A stretch of DNA of 64,000 nucleotides from Peribacillus simplex. Its GTDB lineage: Bacteria; Bacillota; Bacilli; Bacillales; DSM-1321. The DNA is taken from assembly GCF_001542915.1 (NCBI RefSeq), contig NZ_LNNH01000046.1, positions 61,803-125,802 of the forward strand, written 5' to 3'. The stretch's first letter is position 1; each line of letters starts with the position of its first letter. Positions 34,491 through 44,520 of the stretch are shown piece by piece. The notes under the pieces were generated by a model, which did not search any database, was not told the origin of the DNA, and saw only the letters and a program-made list of their open reading frames with translations. A program made the position numbers and the translations under genes.

Positions 34491-34711
34491 GGCCGGAATA
34501 TCACGCCGAACGGTCGGATCCCGCGCCGAACGGCCGGAATAACGCGCCGAACGGCGGGATCCCGCGGATGAACGGTCGGAATAACGCGCCGAACGGCCGG
34601 AATAACGCGTCGAACGGCCGGAATAACGTGTCGAATGGCCGGATCCCGCGCCGAATTGCCGGAATATCACGTAGAACGGCCGGAATATCACGCTGAACGG
34701 TCGGAATAACG
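34491..34711. repeat. Degenerate 20-21 bp tandem repeat array C (GC-rich)
   Basis: About eleven units, each beginning GGCCGGAATAACG or GGTCGGATCCCG and ending CCGAAC. It is far more GC-rich than its surroundings. The phase is kept through units of 20 and 21 bp. On the minus strand the units translate into heptad-like RPFGALF repeats in one frame, but without a ribosome site. It lies between the SET gene and the M4 protease gene, both leftward. Confidence 0.8.
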
Positions 34712-34734
34712 TTCCCGGTGCAGGGATACATAGG

Positions 34735-34767
34735 AAAAAACCTCCCGCTAAAGCTAGGGAGGTTTTG
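34735..34767 (-). terminator. Terminator of the M4 protease gene
   Basis: Minus strand AAAACCTCCC, loop, GGGAGGTTTTTT. Confidence 0.85.
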
Positions 34768-34790
34768 GGTAGGTTGATAGATTGTGTTTT

Positions 34791-36446
<1,656 letters not shown>

Positions 36447-36605
36447 TTATTTTTGCATCATTTGCGTTTATTATCAAATGGTGAAAAAGTGCGAAAAAGA
36501 TGACATTTTAAGGATAAAAATGGTGAAAAATGGTTTTTTATAGAGAAATTATTTCTAGATATTCCTCTAGTAATAATTCCCGTAGGTCCGAATCGGAGAT
36601 TGGGA

Positions 36606-36627
36606 GGGAAACGATCCATCGTTTCCC
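36606..36627. promoter_or_regulatory. Perfect 10-bp inverted repeat, operator-like
   Basis: GGGAAACGAT, CC, ATCGTTTCCC. Dyad symmetry with a 2-bp centre and no T tract, about 190 bp upstream of the protease start and 270 bp upstream of the permease start. Confidence 0.45.
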
Positions 36628-36860
36628 CGTACTTTCCGCCTGCAAAAATAATTGGCGTAAAGTGCAAAGGATCATGGCATCAAGTGCAAAAAAATTCGTC
36701 TTTAAAACGGGCTTATTTTTATGCAAGGGTTGATTGGCGGGCTTGCTATTTTTGGCATGGGAATTGCATATATATTCAGAAAAGGAATATTCGATTGTAA
36801 ATTGGGTCTATTTGCAGGTTCATGAAATAGGAAAATTTATTAAATGGATTTCCCCATATA

Positions 36861-36874
36861 TGTAAGCGCTTGTA
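36861..36874 (+). promoter_or_regulatory. cre site upstream of the LysP-like permease
   Basis: TGTAAGCGCTTGTA matches TGWAARCGYTWNCW at 13 of 14 positions and is 20 bp before the start codon, within or just after the promoter, so CcpA binding should repress. Confidence 0.6.
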
Positions 36875-36893
36875 TAGAAAGGGATGAAAGCTT

Positions 36894-38381
36894 ATGCTAC
36901 CAAAACATGAAAATGACATCTTGCAACATCCTCCGCAGCACGAAGAAGAACAGGGATTGAAGCGCGGTTTGAAATCGCGACATTTGACGATGATCTCGAT
37001 TGGAGGGGCTATCGGGACCGGGTTATTTCTTAGCAGCGGGGCAGCCATCCATACGGCTGGGCCCGGCGGCGCCTTGCTTGCTTATGCCTTGGTCGGGGCG
37101 ATGGTGTACTTCGTGATGACCAGCTTGGGAGAACTGGCGGCCTTCATGCCGACAAGCGGTTCTTTCAGTACCTATGGGTCGAAATTCGTCGATCCGGCAT
37201 TTGGTTTTGCGTTGGGCTGGACGTATTGGTTCAATTGGTCGATGACGATAGCCGCGGAACTGGCAGCCTCGACGATGATCATGAAATTCTGGTTTCCGAA
37301 TAGTCCATCCTTGTTATGGAGCTCATCATTCCTGGTGCTCATTTTCCTATTGAACTATTTATCCGTTAAAGGGTATGGCGAAGGGGAATATTGGTTTTCG
37401 TTCATAAAAGTAACAGCCATCGTCATTTTCATCATCGTGGGAATTTTGATGATTGTCGGCATTATGGGTGGAGAAGCAGTAGGTTTCAAGAACTTCACGA
37501 TCGATGACGCGCCTTTCCCTGGTGGTTTCATGGGTGTCTTCATCGTCTTCATCGCAGCCGGCTTTTCTTTTCAAGGAACCGAAATCGTCGGTGTGGCTGC
37601 CGGTGAAAGTGAGGATCCGGCACGGAATATACCGAAGGCGATTAAAAGCGTTTTTTGGAGAATCCTTCTCTTTTACGTCTTGGCAATCTTTGTGATAGGA
37701 CTGATCATCCCGTATACGAACCCGAGTTTACAAGGGGACAACGTTATGGTAAGTCCATTCACGCTCATATTTGAAAAGGCTGGGATCGCCTTTGCCGCTT
37801 CACTCATGAATGCAGTCATTTTGACGGCTGTGCTGTCAGCGGGTAACTCCAGTTTATATGCCTCGACACGGATGTTATATTCAATGGCAAAGGATGGACA
37901 GGCACCGCGCATTTTTGCCAAACTGAATAAACGGGGAGTGCCGGTTGCGGGAATGGTTTTAACCTGTGCCATCGGTATGCTTGCCTTCTTAGCCTCGATA
38001 TTCGGAGATGGCAAGGTGTACATCTGGTTAATGAATGCGATTGGAATCACCGGTTTCATCTTTTGGCTTGGGATTTCCATCAGCCATTACCGCTTTAGAA
38101 AGGCCTACATCTCTCAAGGGCACTCCTTGGATAAATTGCCATATAAAGCCCTTTGGTTCCCGATAGGACCTATTTTTGCCATACTGATTGGCTTGATCGT
38201 CATTCTGTCGCAAAATATCCAAGCCTTTTTTTCAGACCACATCGATTGGGGCAGTGTCGTCGCTGCTTATTTGGGAATTCCGCTGTTCCTTGGCTTGTGG
38301 TTTGGTTACAAACTGGTAAGGAAAACGAAATTCGTTAAACTTGATGAAGTCGAGTTTGACTTTGACAAAAAATACGAATGA
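36894..38381 (+). CDS. lysP: Lysine-specific permease-like APC transporter
   Basis: 495 residues, 12 predicted membrane segments. The opening GLKRGLKSRHLTMISIGGAI, then GTGLFLSSGAAIHTAGPGGA, VYFVMTSLGELAAFMPTSGS and FGFALGWTYWFNWSMTIAAE closely follow E. coli LysP from memory. Imports lysine with protons. Cytosolic tail is acidic (VEFDFDKKYE). The ATG at 36894 is preceded by AAAGGGATGAAAGCTT, and a cre lies directly upstream. Single gene, terminator downstream. A related basic amino acid is possible as substrate. Confidence 0.85.
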   Translation: MLPKHENDILQHPPQHEEEQGLKRGLKSRHLTMISIGGAIGTGLFLSSGAAIHTAGPGGALLAYALVGAMVYFVMTSLGELAAFMPTSGSFSTYGSKFVDPAFGFALGWTYWFNWSMTIAAELAASTMIMKFWFPNSPSLLWSSSFLVLIFLLNYLSVKGYGEGEYWFSFIKVTAIVIFIIVGILMIVGIMGGEAVGFKNFTIDDAPFPGGFMGVFIVFIAAGFSFQGTEIVGVAAGESEDPARNIPKAIKSVFWRILLFYVLAIFVIGLIIPYTNPSLQGDNVMVSPFTLIFEKAGIAFAASLMNAVILTAVLSAGNSSLYASTRMLYSMAKDGQAPRIFAKLNKRGVPVAGMVLTCAIGMLAFLASIFGDGKVYIWLMNAIGITGFIFWLGISISHYRFRKAYISQGHSLDKLPYKALWFPIGPIFAILIGLIVILSQNIQAFFSDHIDWGSVVAAYLGIPLFLGLWFGYKLVRKTKFVKLDEVEFDFDKKYE

Positions 38382-38400
38382 ATCCCGTATAGTGAAATTT

Positions 38401-38434
38401 GCCGGACAATGCTCATACGTTGTCCGGCTTTTTA
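38401..38434 (+). terminator. Terminator
   Basis: GCCGGACAA, loop, TTGTCCGGC and five T. Confidence 0.85.
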
Positions 38435-38455
38435 TGTAAGTTGATGGAAATTTAT

Positions 38456-38484
38456 TCAAAATTCATATAAGATGGGCATACACT
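38456..38484 (+). promoter_or_regulatory. SigE-type promoter of the CoA-transferase gene
   Basis: TCAAAAT, 14 bp, CATACACT. The -10 is a perfect SigE consensus CATACANT and the -35 keeps 5 of 7 positions of KMATATT with the right spacer. Suggests expression in the mother cell during sporulation. Confidence 0.55.
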
Positions 38485-38552
38485 TTATGGATAAGAACAG
38501 GGCAGCAGGAAATGGAAGGTATCCAACCGGTAGAAAAGGATGTGCACGGCAG

Positions 38553-39662
38553 ATGACCTTATTGTCTCATTTGAAAGTATTGGATTTTTCAACGTTGCTG
38601 CCAGGACCTTTTGCGACTTTGATGCTGGCAGATTTGGGAGCGGACGTTGTGAAGGTGGAAAGGCCGGCAGCGAGCGATGCATGGGGAGTCGATCAGTACC
38701 TTAACAGATCAAAGAAGTCGATCACCCTTGATTTAAAACTGCCAGAGTCCATCGAATCCGTCAAAAATCTGGTGAAGGAATACGATATCGTCGTCGAGCA
38801 ATTCCGGCCAGGTGTCATGGAACGTTTAGGTCTAGGTTATGAGGCCTTAAAACGAATCAACCCGAAGGTCATTTACTGTTCAATCACGGGATATGGCCAG
38901 ACTGGTCCCTATAAAGACCGCGCGGGCCATGACATCAATTATCTTTCGATTGCCGGCTTATCTAGCTATTCCGGTACGAAAAAGGAAGGGCCCGCGAAAA
39001 ACGGAACCCAAATTGCCGACCTTGCGGGGGGATCACTGCATGCAGTGATCGGCCTATTATCCGCTGTCATCTACAGGGACAGAACAGGGCTCGGCCAAGC
39101 CCTCGACATTAGCATGACCGATTGCAGTTTCGCGTTGAATGCGATATCGGCACCGCTTCATTTCCAACGCGGGCTGGAGCTTGAACCGGAGGAATTGATG
39201 TTGAATGGCGGGTCGTTTTATGACTTTTACCAAACGAAGGACGGGCGTTATTTTTCGATAGGAAGCCTGGAAGCGCCATTCAGAAAAGCATTATGCGATG
39301 CCATCGGAAAACCGGAATTGCATGAAATGAGCAAGGACAGTGACAAAGCGAGCGGCACCGCCTTTAAAGAAGCCGTCCAACAAGCTATCCTGACAAAGGA
39401 CTTTCATCAATGGCAGGAGATATTCGCTGAGTACGATGCCTGCGCAGAACCAGTGCTGACCTTTGCCGAGGCGGCCGATCACCCGCAATTGAAGCAGCGG
39501 GGGATGATCGTGGAGGTACCCGATGGACAGGGAAATCTACAAAAACAAATTGCCTGCCCGATCAAAACATCCGTTTTCACTCCTGAATATAAACATGCAG
39601 GTCATAAGCCAGGACAAAACAACGCGGAAATCCTTCGGTCCCCCAATCAAAAATCTCGTTAA
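38553..39662 (+). CDS. CaiB/BaiF family CoA-transferase
   Basis: 369 residues from the ATG at 38553 (MTLLSHLKVLDFSTLLPGPF). Family III CoA-transferase/alpha-methylacyl-CoA racemase fold: ATLMLADLGADVVKVERPAA, SKKSITLDLKLPE, YCSITGYGQTGPYKDRAGHD, and the catalytic Asp in GTQIADLAGGSLHA (about residue 155). GLGQALDISMTDCSFALN is a further block. Moves CoA between carboxylic acids or epimerises branched acyl-CoA. Two upstream in-frame ATGs would lie at or before the SigE-type promoter start, so the shorter form is preferred. Single gene; possibly part of mother-cell fatty or branched-chain acid use. Confidence 0.85.
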   Translation: MTLLSHLKVLDFSTLLPGPFATLMLADLGADVVKVERPAASDAWGVDQYLNRSKKSITLDLKLPESIESVKNLVKEYDIVVEQFRPGVMERLGLGYEALKRINPKVIYCSITGYGQTGPYKDRAGHDINYLSIAGLSSYSGTKKEGPAKNGTQIADLAGGSLHAVIGLLSAVIYRDRTGLGQALDISMTDCSFALNAISAPLHFQRGLELEPEELMLNGGSFYDFYQTKDGRYFSIGSLEAPFRKALCDAIGKPELHEMSKDSDKASGTAFKEAVQQAILTKDFHQWQEIFAEYDACAEPVLTFAEAADHPQLKQRGMIVEVPDGQGNLQKQIACPIKTSVFTPEYKHAGHKPGQNNAEILRSPNQKSR

Positions 39663-39825
39663 ATCATCAAAAAGAGGGTCAACATTCTCCATGGATTTTT
39701 GGAGCGTGCGGGCCTCCTTTTCCTCTCTTGCTGTGATAAATGACTCGATTATCAGGAATCTTGCAGGGGTATCTTTGTAAAAGGATTCTAGGGGGGGATG
39801 TATTATTTTTGGTCTATATGACATC

Positions 39826-40329
39826 ATGAAATTTCTTTTTTCCTTTTTCTTGATCATGCCCATCGTTACGCTGATTCATTTGAGCGGGCATATCTTCTTC
39901 GTTACGATTTTTGGAGGGGTTGAAAAGAAAATTGTGATCGGCTGCGGCAATAAGCTTTTCTCCTTATTGAATATAGAGGTACGGAAATATTATTTTTGGA
40001 ATGGAGCATGTGAGTTTAAGGGACTGAAACATGATAATCGCTTGACGAATATGCTCATTTATTTAGGTGGATCGATTTTTAATCTGGTCAGTATGCTTAC
40101 CGTATATAGCCTGGTGTACCAAAATATTTTGGAAAGCTCGGTAATATGGTATCAATTCATCTATTTCTCTTTCTACATCATGTTTTTCTCTTTATTTCCG
40201 ATGTATTTTTCAGACGGGTCGCCCAGTGATGGAAAGGCTGCCGAATTGGCCTTACGGAATAAGCTGGAGGACAAGGTGACGGATGACATATTCGTGAAGA
40301 AAATCGAAAATGAAGATAGCTGCAAGTAG
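39826..40329 (+). CDS. M50-like membrane protein with altered active site
   Basis: 167 residues with about four membrane segments. TM1 carries LIHLSGHIFFVTIFGG where site-2-protease (M50) proteins have HExxH in the same setting: the first and last His remain but the catalytic Glu is Leu. IYLGGSIFNLV corresponds to the middle helix and LFPMYFSDGSPSDGKAA to the family's third motif with the conserved DG. So it is either an inactive M50 relative or uses a different residue. The start is uncertain: ATG 39826 lacks a good site, while ATT at 39802 follows GGGGGGG. No partner gene is obvious. Confidence 0.6.
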   Translation: MKFLFSFFLIMPIVTLIHLSGHIFFVTIFGGVEKKIVIGCGNKLFSLLNIEVRKYYFWNGACEFKGLKHDNRLTNMLIYLGGSIFNLVSMLTVYSLVYQNILESSVIWYQFIYFSFYIMFFSLFPMYFSDGSPSDGKAAELALRNKLEDKVTDDIFVKKIENEDSCK

Positions 40330-40503
40330 GACAAGGACGTGCATGATGCTCGTTCTTTTTTTTTTGAATGTATTTTCCCCCTTACGTTACCATCCGCCGA
40401 TTTCCTCTTGAAGCCGTGGTCATTCATCCGAACTACGTGAAAAAATGATTAACGAGGATAATAATTATGGGTTGTATTTCAAGAGGAAAAATGTATAATA
40501 AAA

Positions 40504-40525
40504 AAAGTACTCTAATTAAAGTACT
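40504..40525. promoter_or_regulatory. Repeated AAAGTACT motif, candidate PadR operator
   Basis: AAAGTACT at 40504-40511 and again at 40518-40525, each containing the palindrome AGTACT, 14 bp apart, 25 bp upstream of the ABC-2-like gene that is followed by a PadR regulator gene. Confidence 0.4.
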
Positions 40526-40550
40526 AAAATTAAAGCATAGGATGGTTTAT

Positions 40551-41732
40551 ATGAAATTTATAGAATTTTTGAAGACTAGAGGAGCTATTGGAGCCATCTT
40601 TATGGGGATTTTTTATCAAATCGCAATGCTTGGCTCATTTATGCCTGGCTATTCGGCAATGCCAGCGAATATCGATCAATTGCCAGTTGCAATCGTTAAT
40701 GAGGATACAGGTAAAATTGGTGCGACGATTGCAGCCCAATTAGGGGAAAAGCTTCCGTTCGAAGATATAAAGACGGATTTAACGAATAAACAGGCATTAA
40801 AACAATTGGATAAGAATGATGTGAAATTAGTTGTTCATATTCCGAAATCTTTTTCCGAAAATGTCGAGAGTGGCAAAGGGGCATCAAGCATCGATTTTAC
40901 AATCAATGAAGCCGGGCCAACGATCGTCACGTCTACAATGAATTCTGTTGTAACGGAAATCGAGTCGACGTTAAATGAACAGTTTTCAGCTCAATATGCG
41001 AAAGGCCTATTCATGAATTTAAACGTTCCGGAAGAACAAGCGAAGGAAATGGCCTCAGCGATGCAGCATCAATTCAGTGCAAACACTGTGAAAATCAATG
41101 AAATCCCAGCAGGCATGCATAATGGGATGGCGCCGATGTTCTTAACGATGGCGGCCTATGTAGGAGCGATGATTGGGGCGATGCAATTAGGGGCCGCGTT
41201 CAATGAAAGCAAAGGGAAGGCAGGCAAGTGGAGGCTGTTTGGCTACATGCAGCTTGCGGCGCTTCTGATTGCGGTCGTTGCACCGGCAGTAGGTCTAGGA
41301 ATCACCTATGCCGTACAAGGACATGGACTTGAAACATTCTTTACATTATGGGGACATCATGCACTTGGCTATTATGCATGCTGGCAATTTACATCCATCT
41401 TCATCCTGTTGGTCGGGGAGGGGGGCATGATCTTGAATATGCCGATCCTGCTTATGCAAACCATTGCCAATGGGGCTGCAATCACACGGGAAATGATGTA
41501 TGCACCATATCAGTGGCTAAGCTATATTTCCCCCATGTATTATTCGATACAAGCGGACTTCGCGATCATGTATGGTGGTGGAGCTCCGTTACATGCACAC
41601 GTAATGATGTTGATGGTGGGGGCAGCTGCGTTGCTCATCAATATCATGATCGTGGCAGTGCGCCATAAGGAATTACCGCTAAAGACGGAAGAGACGGATC
41701 GCCTTGCAGCTGAAATGAAGGCTTTAGTTTGA
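40551..41732 (+). CDS. YhgE/Pip-like ABC-2 type membrane protein
   Basis: 393 residues. TM1 (AIFMGIFYQIAMLGSFMPGY) is followed by a large extracytoplasmic domain (about 35-200; PANIDQLPVAIVNEDTGKIG, VHIPKSFSENVESGKGASSI) and five more membrane segments (about 215-375), the layout of the YhgE/Pip and ABC-2 permease group, relatives of type VII secretion-linked and drug-efflux proteins. There is no ATPase gene alongside. It is followed 39 nt later by a PadR regulator, a usual arrangement for drug-responsive membrane proteins. The start at 40551 follows AGGATGG; longer frames lie over the putative operator. Confidence 0.78.
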   Translation: MKFIEFLKTRGAIGAIFMGIFYQIAMLGSFMPGYSAMPANIDQLPVAIVNEDTGKIGATIAAQLGEKLPFEDIKTDLTNKQALKQLDKNDVKLVVHIPKSFSENVESGKGASSIDFTINEAGPTIVTSTMNSVVTEIESTLNEQFSAQYAKGLFMNLNVPEEQAKEMASAMQHQFSANTVKINEIPAGMHNGMAPMFLTMAAYVGAMIGAMQLGAAFNESKGKAGKWRLFGYMQLAALLIAVVAPAVGLGITYAVQGHGLETFFTLWGHHALGYYACWQFTSIFILLVGEGGMILNMPILLMQTIANGAAITREMMYAPYQWLSYISPMYYSIQADFAIMYGGGAPLHAHVMMLMVGAAALLINIMIVAVRHKELPLKTEETDRLAAEMKALV

Positions 41733-41771
41733 TAAAATAAAGACAGGTGACGATTGAAGGGAGTTTTAACC

Positions 41772-42314
41772 GTGTCGATCCAAATTTATATCCTGGGTAT
41801 TTTAGCTGAAGAAAAAAGCTATCCATATATGTTGAAAAAGCGATTATCCGAACCGATTCCAATTGATAAATTTACCGGAATTACCGAAAGTAAATTGTAT
41901 TACCATTTTGACAAGCTGGCTGCCAATCGGTTTATCGAGCCGGTCGAAACGATAAAGGAAGAGAATCGACCAGATAAACATGTCTATCAAATTACGGAAA
42001 AGGGAAGGGGAGAATTGGTAAAACGGATTTATCAAACGTTCGAAAAAGCCTCCCAAATCACGGATATGTACATTGCTCTCACGAATATCAAGCATGTGGA
42101 TAGCGAAAAAGTAATAGCGATCTTAGAGCGCAAAATGGAAGAGCATCGATTGGCATGGGAAACATATTTAAGTTTTGACCAGCCGGTTGATGAAGAATCT
42201 GATCAATATTTGGGATATAAATTCATTAAGGAGCATTCATACAGCCGGGCACAGCATACAGCCGAATGGCTCGAGGAGCTTGTTTCACGTATAAAAGAAA
42301 ATGCCCCCCAATAG
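41772..42314 (+). CDS. PadR family transcriptional regulator
   Basis: 180 residues, the length of PadR subfamily with a C-terminal helical dimerisation domain. N-terminal winged helix: IYILGILAEEKSYPYMLKKR, GITESKLYYHFDKLAANRFI, ENRPDKHVYQITEKGRGELV. PadR proteins repress transporter or detoxification genes until a phenolic or drug ligand binds. It follows the ABC-2-like gene on the same strand, so it is likely co-transcribed and autoregulated through the AAAGTACT repeats. The start is GTG 41772 after AAGGGAG. Confidence 0.88.
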   Translation: MSIQIYILGILAEEKSYPYMLKKRLSEPIPIDKFTGITESKLYYHFDKLAANRFIEPVETIKEENRPDKHVYQITEKGRGELVKRIYQTFEKASQITDMYIALTNIKHVDSEKVIAILERKMEEHRLAWETYLSFDQPVDEESDQYLGYKFIKEHSYSRAQHTAEWLEELVSRIKENAPQ

Positions 42315-42322
42315 CAGAAGCA

Positions 42323-42363
42323 CCGAAAAGGCCATTTCCCAATAAGGGGAATGGCCTTTTCGG
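42323..42363. terminator. Bidirectional terminator
   Basis: CGAAAAGGCCATTTCCC, AATAA-type loop, GGGGAATGGCCTTTTCG, between the PadR gene and the converging MetE-like gene. Confidence 0.8.
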
Positions 42364-42369
42364 GATGAA

Positions 42370-43473
42370 TCATCCCCACACTTCTTTTGCTACATCAACG
42401 ACGAATTTCAGCTTTTCCCATTGTTGTTCTTCCGTAAGCTTGTTGCCATGATGGGTGGAAGCGAATCCGCATTGAGGGCTTAAGCATAATTGCTCGAGCG
42501 GTACGAACTGAGCGGCTTCTTTAATGCGGGCCTTGATGGCTTCCTTGTCTTCGATTTCCCCATTTTTGGACGTGACGACTCCAAGTACGACCTTCGCCCC
42601 GCCAGTAGGGATGTGTTCCAATGGCTTGAAATCGCCAGAGCGATTATCGTCATATTCGAGGAAGAATCCATCCACTTTTTCTTTTGCCAATAATGTCGGG
42701 GCTATGCGGGCATAGCTGCCTTCGAATGCCCAGGTCGACTGGTAGTTTCCGCGGCATAGATGTGTCGTGATGATCAAATCGTCTGGTTTGCCTTCCAATG
42801 AGCCATTGATGACACGCAAAGCCAAATCGATTAATTGTTCGCGCGTATACTTTCCATCCTTGAACTGGAAATCAGGAGCTGAAAGTCTGGCAATGTATAC
42901 ATCATCCAGTTGAAGGTAACGCACACCTGCCTCATAAAAGGCTTTTAAAGCATCCTGGTACGTTTGGATGATATCATTTGCATAATCCTCCATATCAGGG
43001 TAGATGTCTTCATTATGAACCCCAACAGCAAATAATTGATTGGGGCTGGGAATCGTTTGTTTGGCGACGGCACGCCCGCCGACGATTTTGTTCAATTCGA
43101 TAAAATCGTTAAGGAAGGGGTGCTTAGGGTTGAATGAAACCTTCCCGGTATTGCGAACGTTGTATCGCTCGGTTTCGACACCATCGAATGTGAGTCCTTT
43201 TTCAGTCACGTATCCCTCGATGCCATTTAAATGCTCAAGGAAGTCGAAGTGCCACCATGTGCGCCTGAACTCCCCGTCGGTCACGACCTCCAAGCCGACT
43301 TCGATTTGCTTATCGACGATCCGTTTAATTTCTTCGGTTTCAACCTCGCGGAGTCTCTCAGCAGAGAGGGCGCCTTCCTTAAATTGCTTTCTGGCCTGAT
43401 GGATACGATCCGGTCTTAATAAACTTCCGACGTGATCCGCCCTGAATGGGGCCTTTGTTAAAGTGATTGACAT
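42370..43473 (-). CDS. yxjG: MetE-like cobalamin-independent methionine synthase family protein
   Basis: 367 residues, matching the short MetE C-terminal-domain proteins YxjG/YxjH. RADHVGSLLRPDRI opens the barrel; zinc ligands are His and Cys in ITTHLCRGNYQS and Cys in LSPQCGFAST; LGVVTSKNGEIEDKEAI is the substrate block. Likely transfers a methyl group to homocysteine or a related thiol from a donor other than polyglutamyl folate. The SAM riboswitch upstream places it in the methionine regulon. The ATG at 43473 follows AAGAAGGAATGCAAC. Confidence 0.9.
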   Translation of the reverse strand: MSITLTKAPFRADHVGSLLRPDRIHQARKQFKEGALSAERLREVETEEIKRIVDKQIEVGLEVVTDGEFRRTWWHFDFLEHLNGIEGYVTEKGLTFDGVETERYNVRNTGKVSFNPKHPFLNDFIELNKIVGGRAVAKQTIPSPNQLFAVGVHNEDIYPDMEDYANDIIQTYQDALKAFYEAGVRYLQLDDVYIARLSAPDFQFKDGKYTREQLIDLALRVINGSLEGKPDDLIITTHLCRGNYQSTWAFEGSYARIAPTLLAKEKVDGFFLEYDDNRSGDFKPLEHIPTGGAKVVLGVVTSKNGEIEDKEAIKARIKEAAQFVPLEQLCLSPQCGFASTHHGNKLTEEQQWEKLKFVVDVAKEVWG

Positions 43474-43611
43474 GTTGCATTCCTTCTTTCCCTGTATAAA
43501 ATAAAGGCACGTTTCGTAAGGATTGTTGTTTTTAATACGAGCGTTGAAAAGGCTATCAACAACACCGCATGACTTGGTGAATAGCAACAAAATAGGCGAA
43601 AACGGCCAAAA

Positions 43612-43770
43612 TAAAAAACCTCTTCTTAAAGATAAGAAGAGGGGTAGGCAACAAGGTCATGTACTCTTCTTATCTTCAAGCTTTTACACTTCTGGAATTA
43701 GCACAGTACATCGAAAGTCTGTTGCTGAGGTATCAAAGGGCCAGTCCCTCCACCTCTCTTGATAAGAGTT
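43612..43770 (-). promoter_or_regulatory. SAM-I riboswitch (S-box) with terminator
   Basis: Minus strand begins CTCTTATCAAGAGAGGTGGA, then GGGACTGGCCCTTTGATACC and TCAGCAACAG, the conserved S-box core. It is followed by alternative hairpins: an antiterminator-capable segment GATAAGAAGAG and the terminator CCTCTTCTTATC-TTTAAGAAGAGG with a T tract. When SAM is bound, transcription of the MetE-like gene should stop. Confidence 0.93.
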
Positions 43771-43952
43771 GTCTATTAAATTACTTACGACTATACAGGG
43801 AGTTGTTCCAAAGGTCAAGGTCTGAAACCGAAACATTTAGAATATAGCGATTATTGGGAGGTCTGATGCAATGAACAGGAAATCCGACCTCACATATGCT
43901 ATAACCGATGTTCCATATTGTGAGGTAATAGGTAGGAAGGGATGGGAGCAGG

Positions 43953-44390
43953 ATGAGTGCATTCGATGCATCGACTATTTTTGGGAAGGGATTGCCGATC
44001 ACGCTAACGGCAGCCATGCTGGAGAGAATGATAAAAACGCGATTATATGAGCATGATATTCATGTCGAGATTACGCCAGAGCATATGGTCCTTTGGGGAA
44101 CGACCGAAGTGAAGAAAATGATGTTCAAGAAAAAGGTATCATTCCGAATGGCATTAAAGCCGGTCCATACGGAAAAAAGAACGATAACATTCGAATTGAT
44201 CGAGTTGAAGCCAATAGATCGGGATTTCATAAATCAAAAGCTTTTTAACAGACCGCCCATATTTGAATATGATAACAGAAGGATCAAAATGAATATGAAT
44301 GCCTGGAACATCGTCAGGAAAATCCCGATAGGCACGATCCGATCTTGTGAGCTGGTCGATGGCGGATTGAAAATGACCCTTTCCTTATGA
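43953..44390 (+). CDS. Hypothetical protein
   Basis: 145 residues (GKGLPITLTAAMLERMIKTR, ... KPIDRDFINQKLFNRPPIFE, YDNRRIKMNMNAWNIVRKIP). No signal peptide or membrane segment; it looks like an alpha+beta protein with a basic middle. It resembles small lipid-binding-like proteins only vaguely, so no function is assigned. The start follows AGGAAGGGATGGGAGCAGG. An imperfect inverted repeat (CCTCACATATG against CATATTGTGAGG) lies 40-80 bp upstream and may be regulatory. It is independent of glpP, which has its own promoter. Confidence 0.7.
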   Translation: MSAFDASTIFGKGLPITLTAAMLERMIKTRLYEHDIHVEITPEHMVLWGTTEVKKMMFKKKVSFRMALKPVHTEKRTITFELIELKPIDRDFINQKLFNRPPIFEYDNRRIKMNMNAWNIVRKIPIGTIRSCELVDGGLKMTLSL

Positions 44391-44442
44391 CGGGTACATA
44401 CATTTTCGCGCGCGTCCATTTATCGGGGGTAGAAAAATGTGT

Positions 44443-44471
44443 TTGATAAATCAAGTTCTTTAAAATATACT
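44443..44471 (+). promoter_or_regulatory. SigA-type promoter of glpP
   Basis: TTGATA, 17 bp, TATACT, 50 bp before the glpP start. Confidence 0.7.
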
Positions 44472-44520
44472 AAGTTCCTGAAAGTTTGGATTTTTTCCGG
44501 AAGATAAGGGGGGGAAATGA

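Noticed and set aside
34434..34731. Reading frames with RPFGALF or SARYSGR repeats across array C
   Set aside because: They arise from the 20-21 bp tandem units being open in several frames at once; units of 20 bp break the frame and no ribosome site is present.
43870..44046. 58-codon frame starting MNRKSDLTYAI
   Set aside because: It overlaps the better supported gene at 43953 in another frame, and its ribosome site is weak.
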